From Burkholderiales bacterium (GTDB lineage Bacteria > Pseudomonadota > Gammaproteobacteria > Burkholderiales > Burkholderiaceae_C): a stretch of DNA of 6,446 nucleotides. A program made the translations under genes and the position numbers. Of this stretch, positions 1 to 5,521 are shown one piece after another; position 1 is the first letter of the stretch, and each line of letters opens with the position of its first letter. The notes below the pieces were generated by a model. It was not told where the DNA came from. It made no database searches and saw only the letters and a list, made by a program, of their open reading frames with translations. Location: contig JAABPT010000088.1 of the NCBI GenBank assembly GCA_011391855.1, positions 1-6,446 on the forward strand, in the 5' to 3' direction.

Positions 1-390
1 CCGCACGGTGGCGGCGCCTTCAGCGGCAAGGACCCGAGCAAGGTGGACCGCTCGGCCGCCTACGCCACGCGCTACGTGGCCAAGAACGTGGTCGCCGCCG
101 GGCTGGCCCGGCAGTGCCAGGTGCAGGTGGCTTATGCCATCGGCGTGGCGCGGCCGATGAACGTGACCGTGTACACCGAAGGCACCGGCGTCATCCCCGA
201 CGAGCAGATCGCCAGGCTGGTGATGGAGCACTTCGACCTGCGGCCCAAAGGCATCATCCAGATGCTGGACCTGCTGCGGCCGATCTACGAGAAGACGGCG
301 GCGTACGGGCACTTCGGGCGCGAGGAGCCGGAATTCACGTGGGAGCGTACCGACAAAGCGGCGGCGCTGCGCTCAGCGGCTGGCCTGTAA
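1..390 (+). CDS. metK: S-adenosylmethionine synthetase, C-terminal part (5' end outside window)
   Basis: Methionine adenosyltransferase makes S-adenosylmethionine from methionine and ATP in the cytosol, the universal methyl donor. The open frame enters at base 1 with no start and ends in TAA at 388-390, giving the last 129 residues. From memory the family is about 385-390 residues, so roughly the first two thirds lie upstream of the window. Recognisable MetK blocks are the glycine-rich HGGGAFSGKDPSKVDRS (fragment residues 2-18, contributing active-site Lys and Asp residues), the AAYATRYVAKNVVAAGLA helix, QVAYAIGVARP, FDLRPKGIIQMLDLLRPIY and the terminal KTAAYGHFGR segment. The reading is intact with no frameshift, so this appears to be a functional housekeeping gene. 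Transcription very likely stops at the hairpin at 404-435, which separates it from the vapBC pair downstream. The family assignment is very secure. Confidence 0.97.
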   Translation, partial: PHGGGAFSGKDPSKVDRSAAYATRYVAKNVVAAGLARQCQVQVAYAIGVARPMNVTVYTEGTGVIPDEQIARLVMEHFDLRPKGIIQMLDLLRPIYEKTAAYGHFGREEPEFTWERTDKAAALRSAAGL

Positions 391-403
391 GGTCGCTGCG
401 CTT

Positions 404-435
404 GACAGGCGACGGGGGTCGCTTGTCGTTGTTTT
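404..435 (+). terminator. Rho-independent terminator of metK
   Basis: Thirteen bases after the metK stop there is a 10-bp stem. GACAGGCGAC (404-413) pairs with GTCGCTTGTC (418-427), with one G-T wobble and nine Watson-Crick pairs, around a GGGG loop. It is followed directly by the T-rich tail GTTGTTTTC (428-436). Stem, tight loop and U-run together make a classic intrinsic terminator on the + strand. It insulates vapBC from metK read-through. Confidence 0.85.
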
Positions 436-454
436 CACATGGCACGTCCGCCCG

Positions 455-477
455 GGGTAAGGCACAATGGCTTACCC
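455..477 (+). promoter_or_regulatory. Inverted repeat with possible -10 element, putative vapBC operator/promoter
   Basis: A perfect 7-bp inverted repeat, GGGTAAG (455-461) and CTTACCC (471-477), is separated by 9 bases. The spacer contains CACAAT (463-468), a 4/6 match to the sigma-70 -10 hexamer. I see no convincing -35 at the right distance: TTCACA at 434-439 is a 5/6 match but lies 23 bases away. AbrB-fold antitoxins, alone or with VapC, typically repress their own operon by binding an inverted repeat over the promoter, and the position 13 bases before the vapB ATG fits that. The symmetry is seen directly. The operator role is inferred. Confidence 0.45.
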
Positions 478-490
478 ACGGGAGCCGCCG

Positions 491-751
491 ATGACCAAAC
501 CCGCCGAACACGCCGCCACCGTTTCCAGCAAGGGTCAGGTCGTGATCCCCAGCGACGTGCGCCGCAAGCTCGGCCTCACCCAGGGGTCGGTGCTGCGTTT
601 CGTGGTCGACGGCGACAGCGTGCGCCTGCTCGCCGCCGGCAGTGACATCCGCCAGCTCAAGGGCCGCCTGACGGTGCCTGCCCAACCCGTGTCGGTCGAC
701 GACATGAACGACACCATTGCCCAGCGGCGCAGTCGCGCTGGCCGCGGCTGA
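491..751 (+). CDS. vapB: VapB-type antitoxin, AbrB/MazE/SpoVT fold
   Basis: An 86-residue cytosolic antitoxin that should bind and neutralise the PIN toxin encoded next to it and repress the operon. The N-terminal swapped-hairpin AbrB DNA-binding domain spans about residues 8-50 and shows the hallmark SSKGQVVIP (12-20), then DVRRKLGL and a GSVLRF strand. The C-terminal tail (about 55-86: LKGRLTVPAQPVSVDDMNDTIAQRR) is the usual toxin-binding extension of VapB proteins paired with PIN toxins. I chose the ATG at 491 because GGGAG (480-484) lies six bases upstream. The alternative ATG at 467 would place the start inside the inverted repeat and has no ribosome-binding site. The TGA overlaps the vapC ATG by one base (TGATG), which implies translational coupling. 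Family and pairing are clear from sequence. That the pair is active is inferred. Confidence 0.9.
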   Translation: MTKPAEHAATVSSKGQVVIPSDVRRKLGLTQGSVLRFVVDGDSVRLLAAGSDIRQLKGRLTVPAQPVSVDDMNDTIAQRRSRAGRG

Positions 752-1146
752 TGCACGCGCTGGACACCAACGTGCTCGTGCGCTACCTGGCGCAGGACGA
801 TGCGAAGCAAAGCGCCCTCGCCACCCGCCTGCTGGAAGAGCGCTTGTCCCGCGCGGACAGGGGATTCGTCAGCCTGGTGGTGGTGCTGGAAACGGTGTGG
901 GTGATGGAGAGCCGCTACGACGCCGACGCCGCGACGATCAGCGGCATCCTCGACGACCTGCTGCAGACACCGACGCTGGAGGTGCAGGAAGCCTCCGCCG
1001 TTCGCGACGCCGTGCAGCGCTACCGCCAGGGTGGCGTCGACCTGCACGACTGCCTCATCGTCGCGCTGGCCGGCACACGCAACGCCCGCGTGCTGACTTT
1101 CGACGCGAAGGCTGCCAGGCGACTGGGGATGGAGTTGCTGCGCTGA
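751..1146 (+). CDS. vapC: VapC-type PIN-domain ribonuclease toxin
   Basis: A 131-residue PIN-domain protein, the toxin of the pair. VapC enzymes are Mg2+-dependent endoribonucleases that cut specific RNAs such as tRNA or the 23S sarcin-ricin loop and stop translation. The target cannot be told from sequence here. The four acidic PIN positions are present: Asp5 (in LDTNVLVRYL), Glu47 (VVLETVWVM), Asp100 (VDLHDCLIVALA, with Asp97 beside it) and Asp118 (LTFDAKAARR). The active site therefore looks complete. Length is typical for VapC. The ATG shares its A with the vapB stop codon, and there is no separate ribosome-binding site in a gap, so translation is probably coupled to the antitoxin. The GST gene begins about 54 bases downstream and might be reached by read-through. 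Confidence 0.92.
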   Translation: MHALDTNVLVRYLAQDDAKQSALATRLLEERLSRADRGFVSLVVVLETVWVMESRYDADAATISGILDDLLQTPTLEVQEASAVRDAVQRYRQGGVDLHDCLIVALAGTRNARVLTFDAKAARRLGMELLR

Positions 1147-1163
1147 GTGCCCGCGTCGATACT
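1135..1163 (+). promoter_or_regulatory. Possible sigma-70 promoter for the GST gene
   Basis: TTGCTG (1135-1140) and GATACT (1158-1163) are 17 bases apart. They match the -35 and -10 consensus at 3/6 and 4/6. The site overlaps the end of vapC and would start transcription about 30 bases before the GST ATG. Such weak matches arise by chance in this base composition, so this is only a candidate. Confidence 0.25.
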
Positions 1164-1200
1164 GCCGCCCTGCCCCTGTCACCACCACCCGATGCCCGCC

Positions 1201-1806
1201 ATGCTGACCCTGTACACCCACCCCCACTCCCGCGGCCGCATCGCACGCTGGATGCTCGAAGAGGTCGGCCAGCCCTACGACACCGTCGTCGTGCCCTATG
1301 GCCCGCCGATGAAGACGCCCGAGTACCTGACCCTGAACCCGATGGGCAAGGTGCCGACGCTGGTGCACGGCGACACCGTCGTCACCGAAACGCCGGCCAT
1401 CCTGGCCTACCTGGCCGACGCCTTCCCCGCAGCCGGCCTGGCGCCGCCACTGGCCGAACGCGGCGCCTACTACCGTTGGCTGTTCTTCGCCGCCGGGCCG
1501 ATGGAGGCCGCGGTCACCGACCAGGCGCTGGGCGTGCAGGTGGCGCCCGAAAAGCAGGGCTTCGTCGGCTACGGCAGCGCGCAGCTCACCGAGGACACCT
1601 TGGCGCAGGCCCTGGCCGGCCGCACGTTCATCGCCGGCAGCCGCTTCAGCGCCGCCGACCTGTACCTGTGCGCCAAGCTCGACTTCGCGCTGGCCTTCGG
1701 CAACCTGCCCAAGCGGCCCGAATTCCTGGCCTACTGCGCTGCGCATGCGCAGCGCCCGGCCAAGCGGCGCGCGGCGGCACTGGACGATGCGGCGGTGACG
1801 GCCTGA
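1201..1806 (+). CDS. Glutathione S-transferase family protein
   Basis: A 201-residue soluble GST-fold protein. The family conjugates glutathione to electrophiles or reduces disulfides or peroxides. The actual substrate cannot be read from sequence. The N-terminal thioredoxin-like domain (about 1-75) opens with LTLYTHPHSRGRIARWMLEE, where Ser10 sits at the usual catalytic Ser/Cys position. It has NPMGKVPTL with the cis-proline Pro52, and the gamma-glutamyl-binding pair Glu63-Thr64 in TETPAILAYLAD. The all-helical C-terminal domain (about 85-195) carries the N-capping box FSAADLYL (149-156, Asp153). Length is normal for the family. I chose ATG 1201 because the beta strand begins at once. ATG 1192 (three residues longer) and GTG 1147 (18 longer, directly after the vapC stop) are possible, and none has a clear ribosome-binding site. 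The gene ends 19 bases from the convergent parE stop. It sits between two toxin-antitoxin pairs, with no sign of being part of either. Confidence 0.88.
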   Translation: MLTLYTHPHSRGRIARWMLEEVGQPYDTVVVPYGPPMKTPEYLTLNPMGKVPTLVHGDTVVTETPAILAYLADAFPAAGLAPPLAERGAYYRWLFFAAGPMEAAVTDQALGVQVAPEKQGFVGYGSAQLTEDTLAQALAGRTFIAGSRFSAADLYLCAKLDFALAFGNLPKRPEFLAYCAAHAQRPAKRRAAALDDAAVTA

Positions 1807-1825
1807 AGCTCGGTGTTCCCTGACA

Positions 1826-2119
1826 TCAGCCGCGGAAGCCGGCTTCCCGCTGCGAGCGCAAGGCTGCCACGCGCACCTCGTCCTTGACGGGGTCGTAGCG
1901 GTAGCGCGCCACATAACCGTGGCTGCCCTTGCCGATCACGAGTTCGCGAAGCCCGTCGGCCACGGGCCGGCCGATGAGTGGATGCTGAACCAGCAACTGC
2001 AGGGCGCCCAGCATCTCCGCAACGCGCGCACCGATGTCGGCCACCTCGTGCTGCCGAAGATGTTCGGCGATGCGCTCGACGTCGTACTGAATCCGCGCCG
2101 CGAGGCGCAGGCGCGTCAT
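1826..2119 (-). CDS. parE: ParE-type toxin, RelE/ParE superfamily (plasmid stabilisation family)
   Basis: A 97-residue RelE/ParE-fold toxin. Known ParE proteins poison DNA gyrase, whereas RelE relatives cut mRNA on ribosomes. Sequence alone favours ParE, but the target is not proven. Visible family features are the N-terminal helical hairpin (about 8-45, DVERIAEHLRQ...ALQLLVQHP), HPLIGRPVADGLRELVIG (48-65), the strand GYVARYRYD (68-76) and the C-terminal VRVAALRSQREAGF. The last block is typical of the ParE/YoeB-like 'plasmid stabilisation' family. The ATG (2119-2117) overlaps the parD stop by four bases (ATGA), so the toxin is likely made by re-initiation after antitoxin translation. The TGA at 1828-1826 lies 19 bases from the oppositely oriented GST stop. 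The frame is intact and the length is full. Confidence 0.9.
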   Translation of the reverse strand: MTRLRLAARIQYDVERIAEHLRQHEVADIGARVAEMLGALQLLVQHPLIGRPVADGLRELVIGKGSHGYVARYRYDPVKDEVRVAALRSQREAGFRG

Positions 2120-2427
2120 CGCGCCTGCGCGCGGCGGGCGCGGGCGCCCGGCAGCTTGCGAACAGGCGGCCGCGGCGCGCTCTCGCCACGCGCCAGCGCC
2201 TGCGCGTAGCGGCGCAAGTCTTCGAGCTCGATGTATTCGCCCGTGCGTTCCATGTGTTCGAGCCGACGCAGCGCCTCGGCATGAAATTCGCGCTCGCGCA
2301 CCATGTCCTGTGTCACCTCGTCCAAGGTGCTGAGCATGAAGGCATGTGTCGTCTGGCCGGACTCGGAAGCCAGCGTCTCGATGCGCGCCTTCAGTTCTTC
2401 AGGCAGACGGATGGTGGTGGTGCTCAT
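2116..2427 (-). CDS. parD: ParD-like ribbon-helix-helix antitoxin (CopG family)
   Basis: A 103-residue antitoxin partner of the downstream ParE. The N-terminal ribbon-helix-helix DNA-binding domain covers about residues 2-45: beta strand TTTIRLPEEL, then helix KARIETLASESG and a second helix after TTHAFMLSTLDE. Such proteins dimerise to bind operator DNA. The charged helical region after residue 48 (ERGEF-like helices, then EYIELEDLRRYAQAL) should wrap the toxin. The last 15 or so residues are strongly basic (RKLPGARARRAQAR), an unusual tail for a ParD. I chose ATG 2427 because the RHH strand starts there and GGAG (2440-2437) lies nine bases upstream. A TTG at 2457 would add ten residues but falls inside the putative operator. 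It begins 45 bases after the stop of the restriction-modification gene on the same strand, and probably has its own promoter there. Confidence 0.86.
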   Translation of the reverse strand: MSTTTIRLPEELKARIETLASESGQTTHAFMLSTLDEVTQDMVREREFHAEALRRLEHMERTGEYIELEDLRRYAQALARGESAPRPPVRKLPGARARRAQAR

Positions 2428-2445
2428 GGTGCGCGGCTCCCGGTC

Positions 2446-2464
2446 TTGATCGGTCAATGTATCA
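2446..2464 (-). promoter_or_regulatory. Putative parDE promoter (extended -10) with overlapping operator palindrome
   Basis: Read on the - strand, TGA-TACATT (2464-2456) is an extended -10 element (TGn plus a 4/6 hexamer). It overlaps the near-palindrome TTGACCGATCAA (2457-2446), which has 5 of 6 half-site positions matching. The predicted transcription start falls inside the palindrome, about 20 bases before the parD ATG. Ribbon-helix-helix antitoxins commonly bind short palindromes at this position to autorepress. The sequence symmetry is observed. Its function is inferred. No good -35 is visible, as is common for extended -10 promoters. Confidence 0.4.
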
Positions 2465-2472
2465 CGTTTGTG

Positions 2473-5433
2473 CTACTTTCCGGCATGCTCGCGGTTCAGC
2501 GCCAGCAGCCGGCGCAGGATCTCGTCGTCGGGCAGCGCGGCGCTCCAGTCCACCCAGCCGTACGCGGCGGCCACGGCGGCGTCGAGCGTGGCGTGGGCCT
2601 GCGCCAGCCAGGCCGGGCGCTGGTTGTACAGGTTGGTGAGCGTGCGCTTGGCGAGTTCCTTCTCGAAGCCGGACTTGGCAACGATGCGGTCCGGGTAGGG
2701 CGAGGTGTTCATGCCCAGCGGCACGACCTCGGGCACGCGTTCGGTCCACTCCGGCGGGTTGAGCCAGGCGTCGCGCAAGGCCACCAGCCGATGCGCGGCG
2801 CGCGCGATGGTCTCGGCGTGGGGGCGAACGGCCGCCGGCAGCCCGGCCGGGATCAGCGGCCCGACACTCCCTCTCCCGCTGGCGGGAGAGGGCTGGGGTG
2901 AGGGCTCAGGCCCCGCCACGGACTCGGTTTTCTGGTGTGCGGTATCGGCGGGGGTGAGACCGGCAGGGAAAGGGAAGGTCTCGAAGCAGGTGGTGGGGGT
3001 GTAGCGCGGGTCGTTGCCTTTGCCCATCCATGTGCACATGCGCAGCGACCAGAGTTCGTGCAGGCGGCTGTGCAGGATGCCGAAGGTGGTGTCGTCGGAG
3101 CGGGCGGTGACGATCAGCGCGTGGTCGGGCAAGACGCTGCGATCAAGCCACACAAACAGCCGATGCTTTGCCACCGCCGAAGTTGCCACGTAACGGCGCA
3201 GCGCACGAAATGCCGAATACATTTCCGGTCGTGGCCGTTCGAAGCGCCACCACTGCAGGCGATTATTGGCCGTCTTGCTCAGCTGCCGTACGGGCCGAAT
3301 GTGTGCGAGCGCGAAGGCGAACGGAGCCTCGAAAAGCGCCGCATCCGCCTCGTCAAGCCCAGCGAAGTCGAGCACCCATTCGCCTCGGGATCGCCGTACC
3401 ACATCAGCACCGTTCATCGATGGCTTGATCACAGTCGTGTTGGACTCGCCGTGCGGATTGGGCAGCAACAGATACTGGCGTGCGACTTCCGCCGGAATGT
3501 CAAATGGCCCCGACTTCGTCACGCCCATAAAGCATGCGCCCGCGGACTCGGGAAGGCGGCGCGACTCGGTGAGGTCCGAGGTGCCGCTCGCGTGCTGAGG
3601 AGTGAGGTCGGCCGCAAGCTCAAGAACCTCAGCGCCATCCGCGCGTGGGCGCTGTGAACTCTCACCGAATGCCACCAACGACACCCTTACCGCCGCCCCC
3701 TCGTTGACCCACGGCTCGTCGCTCCACGCCTCGAAGATGCGCGTCGTCTGCACGATGCGGTCGAGCACGGCGCGGTTGGCACCGCCGCGAATCGAGTTCG
3801 TCGCAACCAGCCCGGCACGCTGCAAGAGTCCGGCCTCGATCTGCGAACGCGCCTTCTCGAACCAGTAGCACACCAGGTCGGCCCCACCCGGCACCCGCCC
3901 CTTGTAGGCCGCGCGCAGCGCCTCGGTGTAGGCGTCGCCCAGCTCGCCGCGCATCTTCTTGTCGCCCACGAACGGCGGATTCCCCACCACCGCGTCCGCC
4001 ACCGGCCACACCGCCTCCTTGCCGTCCGGCCCCAGCACCGCATCCCGCGTCTCGATCTGGTCCAGCGGTTCCAGCACCGGATTCAGCTTGAACGGGTAGC
4101 CGCGCTGGATGCGCCACTGCAGTTCGCCGATCCACACCGTCACACGCGCCAGTTCGGCGGCATATTCGTTGAGCTCGATACCCAGCACGTTGTGCGGGCC
4201 GGTCATGTCGTGCTGGCGCTGCAGGCCCAAAGCCTCGGCCTCCAGGTTCACCTGGTGTTCGATATCCTTCAGGCACTTCAGCGCCAGGTACAGGAAGTTG
4301 CCGCTGCCGCAGGCCGGGTCCAGCACACGGTAATTGCGCAGCCGCTCCAGGAAGCCGGCGAAGGCGTCCTGCGCTTCGCGCCAGGCCTTGTCGCCGTGCT
4401 TCTTGCTCCTGGCCAGCGCGGCCTCGATGCGCGGCTTCACACCGGCCCATTCGGCCAGCAGCGGCCGCTGCACCACCGGTTCCACCAGCCGCATGATCGT
4501 CACCGGGTCGGTGAAGTTGGCGCCGAGCTGGCTGCGCTTGGCGGGGTCGAGACCGCGTTCGAACAAGGTGCCGAAGATGGTGGCGTCGATGGCGCTCCAG
4601 TCGAGTAGGCTGGCGGCGCGCAGCGCAGCCACGTCCTCGGCGGCCAGCGGCGGCACCTCGACGCTTGCGAAAAGGCCGCCGTTGAACCAGGGCACGTCGT
4701 CGACGCCGAACAGGCCGCCATCGCGCATGATCTCGAACAGGTGCTGCAACTGCGCGCGCAGCTTCTCCGGCGTGGTCTGCACGGCCACCAGGCGCTCGAA
4801 CAGGCGGCCGGGCAAGAGGCCGGTGTCTTCGGCGAAGAAGCAGAAAACGCACTGCGTGAGGAAGTGGCTGGCCACGCCGGGCGCCACGCCGGCGGCGCGC
4901 AGGCGTTCGGCACTGCCGGCGAAGGTGCGCGCCGCGCGTTCGGTGATCTCGCGGGTGCTGAGCTTCGGCTTGAAGCTCTCGGGCGCCAGCCACAGCGCGC
5001 GCAGGCGCTGCTGCACCTCGGGGCGCGCCATTTCCTCAAGATGGAAGACATGGCGTTCGCTGGGCGTGCCGGTGAAATGCGTGTGCACCTCGATCGTCTG
5101 GCGGTCGCTCACCACCAGCAGCGGCGGGCTTTCCAGCGGCAGCGCATACATCATCAACTGCTTCAGCGCCGCCTCCAGGCTGCGGCCCGGCGCCTTGTAT
5201 TCCCAGGCGAAGCAGCCGCGCTTCCAGACATCGGCGAAGCCGTCGGTGCGCAAACCCGTGCTGCCGGTCTTGGTGAGGCCGCGCTCGAAGCAGTAGCTGT
5301 CGGGGTCGCCCGGTTCGGGCACGCCGAGCACGCGGCACAGGTCGATGAAATGGGCCTGCGCGCCGGCGCGCTCACCCAGGGCGCGGGCCGGCGAACCGGC
5401 GGACCATTTGCGGATGAAGTCGTCGGCCTGCAT
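2473..5433 (-). CDS. MmeI-like (type IIL) restriction endonuclease-methyltransferase fusion protein
   Basis: A 986-residue single-chain restriction-modification enzyme. MmeI-family proteins recognise an asymmetric site, methylate adenine N6 on one strand for protection, and cut about 20 bases to one side. Residues are numbered from ATG 5433. The N-terminal nuclease domain shows Asp68-x9-Glu78-x-Lys80 (DVWKRGCFAWEYK), the same D-x9-ExK spacing I recall for MmeI itself. A helical linker (about 160-300) ends in GTLFERGLDP. The methyltransferase has SAM motif I, DPACGSGNFLY (372-382), and catalytic NPPF (485-488), indicating N6-adenine methylation. The target-recognition region lies about 620-815 and ends with the conserved CFETFPFP (816-823). 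The C-terminal domain has RDAWLNPP (from 887) and NLYNQRP (from 934). A palindromic repeat is translated at about 840-857. ATG 5451 would add six residues. I prefer 5433 because MQADDFIRKW resembles family starts and GGTGAA lies upstream. An in-frame TGA at 5478-5476 excludes longer starts. All catalytic motifs look intact. No separate methyltransferase or specificity gene is needed or seen. Confidence 0.92.
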   Translation of the reverse strand: MQADDFIRKWSAGSPARALGERAGAQAHFIDLCRVLGVPEPGDPDSYCFERGLTKTGSTGLRTDGFADVWKRGCFAWEYKAPGRSLEAALKQLMMYALPLESPPLLVVSDRQTIEVHTHFTGTPSERHVFHLEEMARPEVQQRLRALWLAPESFKPKLSTREITERAARTFAGSAERLRAAGVAPGVASHFLTQCVFCFFAEDTGLLPGRLFERLVAVQTTPEKLRAQLQHLFEIMRDGGLFGVDDVPWFNGGLFASVEVPPLAAEDVAALRAASLLDWSAIDATIFGTLFERGLDPAKRSQLGANFTDPVTIMRLVEPVVQRPLLAEWAGVKPRIEAALARSKKHGDKAWREAQDAFAGFLERLRNYRVLDPACGSGNFLYLALKCLKDIEHQVNLEAEALGLQRQHDMTGPHNVLGIELNEYAAELARVTVWIGELQWRIQRGYPFKLNPVLEPLDQIETRDAVLGPDGKEAVWPVADAVVGNPPFVGDKKMRGELGDAYTEALRAAYKGRVPGGADLVCYWFEKARSQIEAGLLQRAGLVATNSIRGGANRAVLDRIVQTTRIFEAWSDEPWVNEGAAVRVSLVAFGESSQRPRADGAEVLELAADLTPQHASGTSDLTESRRLPESAGACFMGVTKSGPFDIPAEVARQYLLLPNPHGESNTTVIKPSMNGADVVRRSRGEWVLDFAGLDEADAALFEAPFAFALAHIRPVRQLSKTANNRLQWWRFERPRPEMYSAFRALRRYVATSAVAKHRLFVWLDRSVLPDHALIVTARSDDTTFGILHSRLHELWSLRMCTWMGKGNDPRYTPTTCFETFPFPAGLTPADTAHQKTESVAGPEPSPQPSPASGRGSVGPLIPAGLPAAVRPHAETIARAAHRLVALRDAWLNPPEWTERVPEVVPLGMNTSPYPDRIVAKSGFEKELAKRTLTNLYNQRPAWLAQAHATLDAAVAAAYGWVDWSAALPDDEILRRLLALNREHAGK
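2866..2905. repeat. Palindromic dispersed-repeat unit inserted in frame in the MmeI-like gene
   Basis: Two perfect 11-bp arms, CCCTCTCCCGC (2869-2879) and GCGGGAGAGGG (2882-2892), are separated by only TG. They are followed by CTGGGGTGAGGG. From general knowledge, this sequence type (a CCCTCTCCCGC-type hairpin plus GGGGTGAGGG) recurs many times in intergenic regions of high-GC proteobacteria. When translated it yields typical strings such as PSPQPSPASGRG or PLPLAGEGWGEG. Here it is read in frame by the - strand gene as EPSPQPSPASGRGS, between the CFETFPFP motif and the C-terminal domain. The palindrome is directly visible. Its multi-copy status in this genome cannot be seen from one window. 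Confidence 0.75.
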
Positions 5434-5455
5434 GCGCCGGCATTTCACCATGCCC

Positions 5456-5470
5456 GGGCGGGGCGGGGCG
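5456..5470. repeat. Three tandem copies of the pentamer GGGCG
   Basis: Bases 5456-5470 are exactly three GGGCG units (GCCCG-type on the coding strand), lying just upstream of the start region of the MmeI-like gene. Three copies is short for a slippage tract and could be chance in this GC-rich sequence, but the tract is perfect. Confidence 0.5.
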
Positions 5471-5487
5471 ACGTGTCAGGTGCGCCA

Positions 5488-5521
5488 GCGCCGCGGCAAG
5501 CTGAGGTTCAGCGCGCGGCGC
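5488..5521 (-). terminator. GC-rich stem-loop at the end of the Uma2 gene, weak terminator candidate
   Basis: The 8-bp arms GCGCCGCG (5488-5495) and CGCGGCGC (5514-5521) can pair. Inside them, CTGA (5501-5504) and TCAG (5508-5511) form a further 4-bp stem around GGT, with an asymmetric internal loop between. It straddles the Uma2 stop codon and precedes the MmeI-like gene. No T-run follows on the - strand, so it could attenuate or protect the transcript rather than terminate it. Confidence 0.25.

Noticed and set aside
402..407. TTGACA as a perfect -35 hexamer for a vapBC promoter
   Set aside because: It forms part of the left arm of the metK terminator hairpin (404-427), and the hexamer 17 bases downstream (GTCGTT) does not resemble a -10 element.
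467..490. Upstream ATG at 467 as the vapB start
   Set aside because: It falls inside the inverted repeat with no ribosome-binding site, whereas the ATG at 491 has GGGAG at good spacing and matches the usual antitoxin N-terminus.
717..1823. Long open frame on the + strand (368 codons) over vapC and the GST gene
   Set aside because: It is a +1/+2 frame shadow, Arg/Ala/Pro-rich, that conflicts with the clear PIN and GST proteins in the other frames.
1832..1850. Hairpin GCGGAAGCC / GGCTTCCCGC as a shared terminator of the convergent GST and parE genes
   Set aside because: It has a bulge and no loop bases without melting the stem, lies within the parE coding sequence, and lacks a T-run on either side. 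It is better explained as coding sequence.
535..1914. Long open frame on the - strand (459 codons) opposite vapBC and the GST gene
   Set aside because: It overlaps three well-recognised genes on the + strand and its translation is a His/Gln/Arg/Gly-rich string with no family features. It is a typical antisense shadow in high-GC DNA.
2866..2905. The strong palindrome as an intrinsic terminator
   Set aside because: It lies inside an intact reading frame whose conserved C-terminal motifs continue past it, and no T-run follows on the coding strand. It is better explained as a dispersed repeat insertion.
3662..4993. 443-codon and other long open frames overlapping the MmeI-like gene on both strands
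   Set aside because: They are low-complexity Arg/Ala/Gly-rich translations that conflict with a protein showing complete nuclease, methyltransferase and C-terminal motifs.
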